From positions 2,666,001-2,730,000 of the forward strand of contig OZ020311.1 in the NCBI GenBank assembly GCA_963971305.1: a stretch of 64,000 nucleotides of DNA. Reading direction: 5' to 3'. The stretch comes from Arcuatula senhousia (lineage: Eukaryota; Mollusca; Bivalvia; Mytilida; Mytilidae). The notes below the pieces were generated by a model. It was not told the DNA's origin, ran no database searches, and saw only the letters and a program-made list of their open reading frames with translations. A program made the translations under genes and the position numbers. Of the stretch, positions 15,201 to 27,200 are shown in pieces (within the stretch, counting starts at the first letter, position 1; each line of letters begins with the position of its first letter).

Positions 15201-18200
15201 CAGAGCCATCATGGCGATGGCTACATTACTGATGACAGTGATTTCAGATCTGACCTACCTTGTAAAGTATTCACTACAAAACAACAGAGCCCTCATGGCG
15301 ATGGCTACATTATTGATGACAGTGATCTCAGATCTGACGTACCTTGTAAAGTATTCACTACAACACAACAGAGCCCTCATGGCGATGGCTACATTATTGA
15401 TGACAGTGATTTCAGATCTGGCAGCTGTTGGGTTGTCTCTTTGGTTTGTATTCTTCTTCAGATGGTCAAGGTATCTTGGAATAAGAACATCTAAGATTTT
15501 CTGTGAAAAAGGAGTTAATTGTAATTTGTATAAAGAACTAGAATGGTGGTCTTCCATGGAAGACATTTGTTGCCTGCGACTTAAAATATTTGGTTAACAG
15601 AAAATAGATGAATTACATGCATAAAATTGCTTTACACCATTTATTACAAATATCAAAAGACTGTGGCATGCAGTTGCTCGAAAATATGTAGGAGAATTTT
15701 TTTTAACGCCATATGACAGAACAACTGATAGTGCCAAAGTGACCCCTATATGTTGCTTTGCAACTGATGCAGGTAACATAAAAAGGCAAATAAATCTTTT
15801 TCTTGAAAATTTCAGAAAAAAGTTTGTTCTTGATTGATATGCAGCTTGGAAGTTACTGTCTAAGTTTTTATTCTTTAACTTATTCATAATAGACTTTTAA
15901 TCTTATTGTAGACTTTTAAAATTGGTTGCTTACATTGATTCTACTTTTATAGAGCTCTACAAAAGAATTATTAACGTACATGGCGTAATGTCTTCCCAAA
16001 CAGGACAACAATTTTTGTTCCTTTTCAATGACAAGGAACTTGATATCAGTGTCAAGAAATGTGAAATTCATAGTTTTTGTCCTTTTCTAATTTTTAGATG
16101 CAAACAAGAGGCTCCCAAGAGCCTGAATCGCTCACCTGATTTACAAAAATACATATATTTGTAGATATTGTTGTTCTTAACCATATGCGATTTAAATTTC
16201 AGAAATATCTTGGTTAGTTTTTAAGATATTGGGCTTAATAAGTGCAAATTTGGCAAAAATTAGGAAAAAGAACAATAACTCCCACATCAGCAGTCAGATC
16301 TTTTTTGAAATTTCAGGACAGGTAAATCTTAACATGCTGATCACTTTTGATTCTTACACAATTTTGATATCTAAAACCATTTTTGAGGTATTAGCAAAAA
16401 AAATGCAATTTATCCCTATGTTCTATTTTTAGCCATGGTGGCCATGTTTTTTTACGAATAAAAAAAATAGAGTTGTAGCAGATAAGCTATTAAACAATGG
16501 AAAATGGTAAATTTTAAAAGCTTTGACCTAATTACATAAAATGTAGATCTTGACATGCTTAATCATATGCAATTTGAATTTTTAGATTATCTTGTATAGT
16601 TTTCAAGATATAGGGCTAAATAAGTACAAAATTTTCAAAAAATCCAGAAAAAGGGCAATAACTCCTATGTCGATTGTTGGATCTTCTTGAAAATTTCAGA
16701 GCAGGTAGATCTTGAGATGCTGATCACTTTTAACCACGCCAGAATTTTGATATCTGTGACCGTTTTTGAGTTATTTGCAAAAAAACTATATTTGACCCCC
16801 CCTGTTCTATTTTTAGTAACAGCGGCCATGTTTTTTGACGTTTCAAAAATCCCAACGCAAACTTTTTGCACAATACCCTAAGGAACAACCATATCAAGTT
16901 TGGCTGCAATTGGCCAAGCAGTTTCAGAGAAGAAGATGTTTGAAAAAAGCTAATGGACGACAGACGACGGACGCAAAGTGATGGCAATAGCTCACATGAC
17001 CCTTCGGGTCAGATGAGCTAAAAAGTGAATACATTTTACATACCAGCATCTGGACACTTCTGAATGAGTCAGGGGCATAGGCTATCACAGTCACACACAT
17101 ATTGACAGCATCAATCATTTCCAGTCTGTCTGAGTCATTCTCATAACAAAAATCCTGCAAAGAGAAAGAAACTGTCAGATAAAGTTAAAACAAATTATAC
17201 TTTTATGACTTGTCAAAATAGTCTATGACTATAACACACATACACAGGGAATCTGTCTTAACGTTAAAATGAAAGTTAAGCTCCGTTAACACTAATTTAA
17301 CGTTAAAGTAGTACTAATTTAATTTTAAATTCATGCTAGTTTAACGTTAACATATTTAACATTAATCTTGTGTTAAACAATAACGTTAAAATAGTGTAGA
17401 ACTTTTAACATTAACATTCCTGTTGTATTATGTGACATCAAATGTTAAATTTAATGTTAGATTAACAATTGAAGCTCAATAAACACTAAATTAACGTTAA
17501 TCATTTACGTAAAGTTAATGTTAACAAAACTGCCTGTGTATAACCAGCATCTATCATTTCTACACCTTGTAAAAACCGATAAATGTCAGATAAATGAGAT
17601 ATCATTTATAACTTTGGTGAATTTTAAACATAGTCAGTCATGGCCTATTTTACCTTGACATCATGAATCATTTCATCTCTGTCAAAAGTCATTCTTATAA
17701 CAGAAATCCTTTTTTTTTGCCAAAAAGAGTCATTTTCATTTTATTATATTAGCCAGAAAAGAAACTTTATCTTTAATTTTAACAGAATGATAATTTTACC
17801 AAGGTTGTAACAGATATTTATTGTTCATTGGTATACTTACTAGTGCTCTCAATGGTTTTTCACCTTGAACCAGATCCAGGACATACAGATTGTCAGGGCA
17901 TTCTTTACCCAGGGACAACAGCAGTTGAAACAAGACATCTGGTTGGATCTGAAAAACAGAGAAATTATTATAAGTTTGTGAACTTTAATAACAAAAGTGA
18001 ATGCTACTAATGGTCATGTCCCCTCGCCACACCAGAATTGCACCCAAAACTAGATATGGCTGAAATATTGCAGATTGGAACAGTACACATTCCTACACAG
18101 GCAAAATTTAGACTTCCGTCTGACGTACGTTTGTAAAAACGTGCCTCTGACGTAGTGTATAAACTTAAGTTAAACTTATGTTTCTAACCGCCATACGGTA

Positions 18201-21200
18201 AATGTACGTCAAATGATTGTCAAAACATACGTCAGACATACATTTTTCAAATGTGCGTCAAACAATACGTTTACCAAAATGTATGAAATTAATGAGTTAT
18301 ATATTTAGTGTGTTTTATTATGAAAAATATTGCCAAAATAAATTTTTAACGTGTGTTAAACGTACGCGGTTAGAAACGCCAATTTAATATGCGTCAGATG
18401 ACGTGCGTTTAACGTACGGCAGACGCACGTTAAACCCAGTCAACATTTTGCCTGTGTATAAATCTGTACAATAGGCTAAGATGTTTTACTGTTAATGTAC
18501 TTATTTTCACGGGTTTACTGTTTTGACCAAAAAAAAGAGAGCCGGTGGTGTAGTGGTTAACGCGTCGGACTGCTAACACAGAGGTTCGTGGTTCGATCCT
18601 CGTCAGGGGTGAAAATTTCATGAACCGATTTTCCGACTCTCTCTTGACACCATTTGCGAGGATGGTCTCAAGAAACGATGCTAGTCCTTCGGAAGGGATG
18701 ATAAAAGGTTGTCCTGTGTATGGGGAGAGCAATACCCTGTGCACGATAAAGACCCCTTTGTAGAGTTCGATAAGAGTAGGCTCAATGGGGGCCGTCTACA
18801 AAGGCTAAACTTGCAAACTGCTAGCTGGAGAGAGATTTATAGAAGCATTAAGCTTGTTTCCCAATCCAGGATAAATAAATATGTTTAAACTAACCAAAAT
18901 AATGGGTACTTAATTTCGCATTTTCTACTCAGGGCTATTCCAGAAATAAATGTATGGGGGGGGGGGGTCGGAAGGCACTTTTTTTTTATACCCACCATGC
19001 ATAAAATTTTAATTTTTTTCCCTTTATGTTGCATTTGAGAAAATATCTAAAAATACCACCACCCATACAATTTTGATTATACTGCCTTCCGACCCCCCCA
19101 CACAATTAATTCTGGAATAGCCCTCATTTATCTATTCATTTGATACATATTACTTCATTATGCAGGTATTCATTTTCGAGAAAAATACATGACCACGAAA
19201 TCCATGAAAATAAATACCTCACGAAAATAAGTACGCTTACAGTGTTTAAATTTTGACTGCACATTTAAACAATGTTAATAAAAATATTTCCTGGGTAGTT
19301 ATTAGTAAAAATGCAGAATGCTTTTTAAATTAATATTGCTGAGAGTCTAAGTGTTGAGAAGTTTTTCATTGTCTAATACATTACCTTTCTACAATCCATC
19401 ATTCCACTCTCTGATGAAGACTCATCAAGTAATGGCACAATACTTCCAAACATCTGGAAAATAAATAGAAAATATCAATAAAAAATATCAAAATTAAGAT
19501 TCTTAGAGCAGTGAGTTTTTTCATGCATATTTCTACATGTTAATATTTTTTGTATGTAAAGTTTTATCAAAATTCATCAAGCAGTTTAGAAGGATTTTTT
19601 TGGTCAGGAGATATGTGAATTGATAGACAGACAGGAAGATTCCTATATACCACCATTTTTTTAGCAGGGGAATATATATCAAAAAAATAAATGAAGCCTT
19701 CTCCAGAAGGGTATGTCACCTGAAATGTCAAGTATATAAAACAAATAAGGTAGATTAATTAAGGGCATATAATAATTTTACACCTTATAGTACTGCAAGA
19801 TGAAGCAACATGCAAAAAGTAAAAGAGATTACAGCATGAAGTTTATTTTAGGTGTACAGGTGTTAGAAAATAACCCAGTTTAGGGTTAGATACAAACCTG
19901 TAATATGAAGGGTTTCCTGTGAAGTATGTAGAATGTTTTACAGATGAACTGTATGGCTGTCACCAGTACAGGGTTTGGTTGGTTATTGCTCAGGGTTTTC
20001 AGCAGTGTTGGCATAATGTAGTTAAATCTGAAAAAAAGTAATTTCTTTTAAATTAACCTGTAATACACCTTTCCACGATTTGCTGCTATGCCCCTCCCAC
20101 AGATAAGAATGCAAAGCAACACAGCATCCTCGGACAAGCTAATCAACAAAATGGCCGCTGCTATAGATAATAAGGAGAAATAGAAATTGATCATGATTTA
20201 AAACAGTTGAATAAACATACTTTTAAGAGTAATAAGTAATGAAAGTCTTCACTCTGATTGTAATATACATTAAATAATTATGTTTTTTGTTTATGTTATA
20301 AAGTAGAATCAATTAGCATGCTTTGGGTTTTATGCTATAAGTACTAGTACTGCTTATTTACCTTTTAACAATTTAGATTCAATAATAAAATTAAGATATG
20401 GATGCCTATTCTTTTTAAAGAAAAACAATTGATAAGTATAAAAACAGTCTAAAAAGGACATTTTATACAAATTAATAAAAAAAATACATTCATTATACTT
20501 AATTTATTTAACTATTTCAAGATTATAACTTAAATATAAAGACACATTTGAACACTCACAGACCTTTACATTCAGTGCAGTTTTAACAAATCTTACTGTT
20601 AAAGAATTCCCACAGTTAAATCAAAATTTAAAAGGAAGAAAAATTAAAGTCTTTGTAAATTTAATAAAACACTTTTATACAAAACTTTATTTCAATTTAT
20701 TAATAGTATTTTTAAATAATTGAAATATTTTAGTCTTTTCATGACTTAATTATACATGTATGTATTTTTTAAAAAGTACATGTATGTATGTAGGCTTTAC
20801 TTATGTAAGTGTTACTTAATTTTGTATTTTAAACAATTAAATTTAATCAATATTTAGGTTTACATTTAAGATTTAATTGTTTATACCTAATTAATAAAAT
20901 CCTCTTTTTACTAAGTTATAAAAATATTATTTTCAAATTTTCTTTTTACTTTAGCATACAAAGTAATGTTGAAATTTTACTATCTCACAAAAATATCAAG
21001 ATTGCATGGTTAATTATTTAGTAATTGACATAAAAAATTAGCCTAATTTACTATAGTTTGTATAGCAAGATATCACAGCTTGACCGAGGTGATGTCGGAC
21101 ACCATGTGCTCTTATCTTTTGTTTACACATGTGATCAATTTACCAGATGCTATTGGCTAATCAGTAGATGATAGACAGCAGAGTGGAAAGGTGTATTTTT

Positions 21201-24200
21201 AAAGGAAAAATGCTCTGCATTTTAAAGAAATCTTTATCAACAGATTCTAAGATATGTATTTTATACTGGAAAAGCTACAAAATAATTCATTATGAAAAGT
21301 TTAAATGTGATACATGATCTATCCAAAAATACATGCACATCCACATGGCATTGTTTAACAGTATAGATTTATGCAAATAAGACGAAATGTCTCTTTATTT
21401 CTGAAATTTCTTAGAAATAAATTTACCAAGTTCATAAAGCAAAGGAACTGTGATCACATAGGGTCGTTGCAATAATACCTTCCCCTCTCTATTTTTGTAA
21501 CGATCGAAAGTTTGACAATGACAAACTTTTAAATACCCAAGCACATGATAAATTTTACGTCGAGTCATAATTCACCTGTTACTAGTTAAGATCTAAAATT
21601 GTCCAATCACTAACTTGATTTAATCAAAAAGTCACTACTATTGCTTGAAAGCAAATTTTGTTATCAGAAGGTAGAGTGTGTAAAATTTATTATGACACTG
21701 ATTGGCTCATAGTGAGAGACCTAGCTTACACAGGGAAGGATTTATTAAAATGACTCTATTTCAAACTCACCCATTCATGGAGAAGATGTATTTGAAATGA
21801 ATACTTGTGTTGATCAGAGAGGTCAGACAGAATCGAAGCATGGCTGAATCCTCACAGTGTAGAATGATACATCCATTGATGACATTGAGGAACAGTTGAA
21901 GGTCATTTGACCAAGCAAAAGTACTGGTCATAGAACTGAACATAGTTGTCATTAACTGAAAAACAAAATCAATCAATCAATATAAAATAATAGCAACATA
22001 GAATTGTTAAACTTTATGTTGTAGAACAAGAGGCTCCCAGGAGCCTGAATATCTTACCTGGTCTTGAGTCAACCCTAAACATGTAAACACTTTTCTAGAG
22101 CTAAATGAGCTGAACATAAAAGCAAGCAACAGCTTTTCGCTATCTGCTATAGTTTTCATTCACTAAGCCAAAAACATGAAAAAACGTCATTTAAGGGGCT
22201 GTTACCCCTATAAGGGGTCATCTGACAACTTGGATCCTATGGAAACTTTTGTAGAGCTTTATGACATTAACATTTAAGCAAGCAACAGCTTCTCTCTATC
22301 TGCTATAGTTTTCATTTACTAAGCCAAAAACATGAAAAAAACATTATTTTAGGGGCTGTAACCCCTATAAGGGTTCATCTGACAACTTTGACCCTATGAA
22401 GACTTTTGAGTAGCAAAATGAACTAAACATTTAAGCAAGCAACAGCTTTTCTCTATCTGCTATAGTTTTCATTCTATAGGCCAAAAACATGAAAAAACAT
22501 CATTTTAAGGGGCGTTACCCCTATTAGGGGTCATCTGACAACTTTGATCCAATGGAGACTTTTGTAGAACTTGATGAGCTGAACATTTAGGCAAGCAACA
22601 GCTTCTCTCTATCTGCTATAGTTTTCATCCCATAGGCCAAAAATATGAAAAAACGTTATTTTAGGGGCTGTAACCCCTATAAGGGTTCATCTGACAACTT
22701 TGACCCTATGGAGACTTTTGTAGAGCTAAATGAGCTGAACATTTAAGCAAGCAACAACTTTTCTCTATCTGTAATAGTTTTCATTCTATAGGCCAAAAAC
22801 ATGAAAAAATGCTATTTTTCACCTTTAAGGGGCCATAACTCCTATAAGGGGTCATCTGACAACTTCGACTCAATGAAGACTTTAGTAGAGCTTTTGATGC
22901 TGAAGCAGTAACGTGGCATCAGATTTCATCTATCTCTTATACTTTTTGATTTACAAGCCAAAAACAGTAGTCTGACCCCCCCTAGTCTATTTTTAGTAAC
23001 GGCCGCCATGTTGTTTGGACGGCGGTCACCATTTGTGCAATCTTGGTAGAGGACATCCCATAGATGAAGTGCGCAAAGTTTCAAAGCAATCCCTTCAGTC
23101 GTTTCGGAGGAGAAGATTTTCAAAGAAAAGTTAACGACGACGACGGACGACAACGACGACGGACGACGACCGACGCCAAGTGATGGCAATAGCTCACATG
23201 GACCTTCGGTCCAGGTGAGCTAATGATGACATTGAGAAACAGTTGAAGGTCATTCAACCAAGACAAAGTACTGCCCATAGAACTTATCATTAAAGATTCA
23301 TTAAAACTTGTTTTTCAATAAAATCTTGTTAAAAAAAAGATTGACTTAAATTTATAAATTCGAGGATTTTCCTTTTTTTTTAATCTTTTTTAAAAATGGG
23401 TCAAAGACAGAAATGGCCGGATTTCGTTTAACAAGAAGTAGGTGAGGGACAGACCTGAAATCACATCCAATGTTATGGGAGTCCATGTTGATGCTGCATA
23501 CCAAATATCAAGAGGCTGTTATTAGTAGTGAAAATTTTCTACTATTGGACATTGTTGTCAAAAATTAAGTCGGTAAACAGGAAGTAGATGCAGGACAGAC
23601 CTGAAATCGCATCCCACATTATGGGACCTCACCCTGATACTGTATACCAAATATCAAGTGGCTATGATAAATAGTTGCTGAGAAAACTGTTACGAAAATT
23701 TTCTACTATTGGACATTATGTCAAAAATTAACTAAGTCGGTAAACAGGAAGTAGGTGAGCGACAGACTAGAAATCACATCCCACGTTATGGGACCTCACC
23801 CTGATGCTGTAAACCAAATATCAAGTGGCTGTGATTCATAGTTGCTGAGAAAACTGTAACGAAAATTTTCTACTATTGGACATTATTGTCAAAAATTAAC
23901 TAAGTCGGTTAACAGGAAGTAGGTGAGCGACAGACCTGAAATCACATCCCACGTTATGGAACCTCACCCTGATGCTGTATACCAAATATCAAGTGGCTGT
24001 AATTAGTAGTTGCTTAGAAAACTGTTACGAAAATTTCTTCCCAGCCCGCACGCCGCCCACCCGCCCGCCCGCCCGACATTCACCATTTTATAACCCAGAT
24101 TTTTCACTCCGTGAAATCCGGCCAAAAATGTTCTTTCTTCAGAAAGAAGCAAAGGTGTACCAAAGGGGTAATCAGTATCATAAAACCGTAAAGACAAGGA

Positions 24201-27200
24201 CAAAACCGGCAGACAAAAAATCATCACAACAAAACAAACCACATAACAACATAAAACACACACACATAACAACAAAACCGCATTCAGCAACGCGAACTCA
24301 AGTCGAAACGAGAGTGAACTCAGGTGATCCGGAAGAGTAAGCAGTTCCTGCTTGCTATAGCACACCCGTCACGTTGCCAAAGATCGATTAAGTGTTGGTC
24401 AAATCTGGAAAGGATGACATTACAAAACCCTATGCCAAACCAACTTCTGTGCTCATCTGAGAGATAGAAATCCCGTATTTGTATACAAGCACATGATGTC
24501 GTCCGTAAAATTTCTTGAGTGATGACAACAACCTGGGAGCAACGTACCCCTGTATTAACAATTTGCTTGTCAGCCGTATAGCTCTATCAAGGAAATCTTT
24601 ATACTCCGCAGATGCTCTGGAATATCGAATCAATTGTGATACGTAAACTCCATATGCTGGGGCGGACGGAATGTTGCTACACAGAAAGGGAAAGTTAACT
24701 ATTGGAAAGTTGAAGTCATCACGTTTGTCATGATCTTGTCAAAAAATTTATGAGACAATCTTACCTTGACCCATGAATATTTATGCAGTGTATCCATCCC
24801 ATACAATTCCTGTAAAAGTTTATAAAAAGAATAAAAGCTCATCAAAACAGATAATAAAAGTACCTTATTACTTTTTAACCACAAAAGTTCATTCTCATTA
24901 CACATGTACATTGTATTATTAATATCAAATGAATCCGCCACCCCTTCTTTATACATGTACAAATGAGTGTCAGTCATCTGGCTTATAACATTGACCTTTT
25001 TTTAATTTATGATTCAAATGCTTCTTGGTATGACCTTTAAAGATTTAAAACACAACAAGACCAATTATAGGTCAGAAACATGTCACCTTTTTTTGCTTTT
25101 TTTGCTGAGAATGGGTAAATTTAACATACAAAAACATTAATTCAATAATTTTAATCTTGCCCTTAATATATTAAGGTGTAAGTCTTCAATATCTTACAGT
25201 TTATACTTTATACCAATTTTATGCCACTTCATGGGTCCATGTGATGAATTTGAAATAAAAATCGTGTATATTGTACTAACTTGACCCCAGTTTCCACCAT
25301 ACAGTCCAAACTCTGCCTCTAACGCTTTTCTAGGGAAAGATGGCAGCTTGAGAAATTCTTCATGGAGAAATGAAACATGATTCTGTAGCTGTAAAAATTT
25401 AAAAATAAATGCTATGAATGGAAAGTAATTTTAATTGTTCCATGTTTTCTGCACTGGTCTTTATATCTATGGTCAAAGGAATAATAGCACATGCATTTTC
25501 AGAAATTCTTCGAAAACTGTAGGTGTTTGAAAGCCGTTTACATAATTGTGTGCTAATGTCATGCAGTTGTCATTGAGGACAAGGAAATTGTAATTATATA
25601 ATGCACAGTAATAAGTGATGCCAGCTTGAGGAAAACAAAGGAAATATTTTTTTTTCATGAATGCTCATTTAACTGATAGGAGAACTATTGCTGTTTATCA
25701 TTGTATGCAGTATTACTAATCTATGGGTATTTCATTTACATTTTGTTTAACCAATACAATAATTTTACCTGATGTGCTGGGGTACTTTTTAGCACAGCTG
25801 TTGTAAATAAAACTTTTCCTATCTCTACAAATTTCAAAGTAAAAGCCTGGAAAGAGAAAAAAAATCAAATTAGTCAACACAACATGACAGACATGAGCAA
25901 TTTAACATATCAACTAAGTCCTATATTGTAGTTTCCTTTCGTTTTTATTTATTGGGTACAAATTTTCATTTTTGACAGCTAGCCAAAACAATAAAATTTC
26001 AATGAAGTGTTTATTCTACATTGATTCCTAATTTTTTACATTAAAGTGTTACTGAGAAATTGTTGACAGACAGATAGAGGGACACACAAAGTAAAACCTA
26101 TGGATGTCAGCATCTTCCATGCAGTGTCCTAATAAACATATTTCTATTACGACCATAAGTTCATGGAATGCTTTATCAGAATCATTGGTGGGAAGACAGA
26201 CGTGTCAAAAATTTATACCATTACCGACTCTGTTATGTAAAGTACACATACAATAACTGAGAAATTCATAAGATTCTTACCTGTTTATCAAGTTCTTGAA
26301 AAGCTTTATCAGGGTCCATGTTGACTAGACTTAGCTGGGGGTAAAAGTTCCGTCGGAAAAAGTAGAAATCTCTCACATAGGAATTCAGATTGTGTATTTG
26401 ATCTATAAATATAGAAAAAACAAAAACTTTCTGTTCTGGTCAAACAACAAGGCTGATGCTGCAATCAAAATATCAAGCGACTGTGATTAGTAGTTGCTAA
26501 GAAGTGTTCATTTCAACTACAAATCACATATTGCTAATTGCAGTTTGGCTGTTTTTATGTATGTTTTTTGTTATGGTGTGCATTTCATTTTTTTTTAATA
26601 TTGAAGACCATACCTTTACTTCTGGTAAAACATCAATGCTCAAATGATGTTAACCAAATATCCAGTGACTGTGATTAGTAGCTGCTAAGAAGAAGTGTTC
26701 ATTTCAACTAGAGTTCCCATATTGCTGGTTGTAGTTAGGTTGGTTTAAGAAGGGGGTCTATCTAAGACTATTTCAGGGCTGGATTTGAATTATATGCATT
26801 TTATTTAGACCATGGGCCAACTGCAGAACCGCTAGCAGTGCCGAATGGCCTCTTAGAAGACTGCTGGCGGTTGTCCATTGTGGTTTTTCTAAATTGCCAT
26901 TTAACTGTGGGCTGTGTCACGTACACTTATTCCACATCTCATCATTTTTTTTTTATGTTTGTTTTTCTATATGTTTTGCACTTCTTTTTTGTTTTTATTT
27001 CATATTGTCTTTTGTGTCTTATCATTTTGTCTTGGTCTTTTGAAACTTAAAATTTCTAATTGTCCTTTTTGTACTTCTTTACTTCTTTTAAAAGAAATGT
27101 GAAGGGCAAATAAACATTCGTCAATCAACACAGAGTATAAGGAATAAGGAACTGGTTACTCTTTGGGAGCACCTGATTTCACTCTCATTACAACTTGAGT

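Larger units (their letters stand above)
18488..19243 (+). mobile_element. MITE-like element carrying two nested insertions
   Basis: The left end TTACTGTTAATGTACTTATT and the right end, read in reverse, CACTGTAAGCGTACTTATT, match as terminal inverted repeats. A tRNA-type SINE (18539-18810) and another MITE (18931-19124) lie inside. Confidence 0.65.

Noticed and set aside
11475..15419. CRISPR-like or satellite array
   Set aside because: Units are contiguous with no unique spacers and are demonstrably exon-derived; the genome is eukaryotic.
11442..15597. Plus-strand ORFs of 729, 620 and 464 residues built of a 28-residue repeat
   Set aside because: They are antisense shadows of the 84-bp array. 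The minus frame matches UNC80 exon 27, recurrent variation is synonymous in that frame, and the plus frames have no known homologue. Automatic annotation could easily mistake them for a repeat-rich membrane protein.
18539..18612. Functional tRNA gene
   Set aside because: A and B boxes are good, but no proper acceptor stem or CCA-proximal pairing is seen and a SINE body follows.
24003..24365. 120-codon ORFs on both strands
   Set aside because: Low-complexity and repeat-derived (CCCG linker and retroelement 3' region); no protein similarity.
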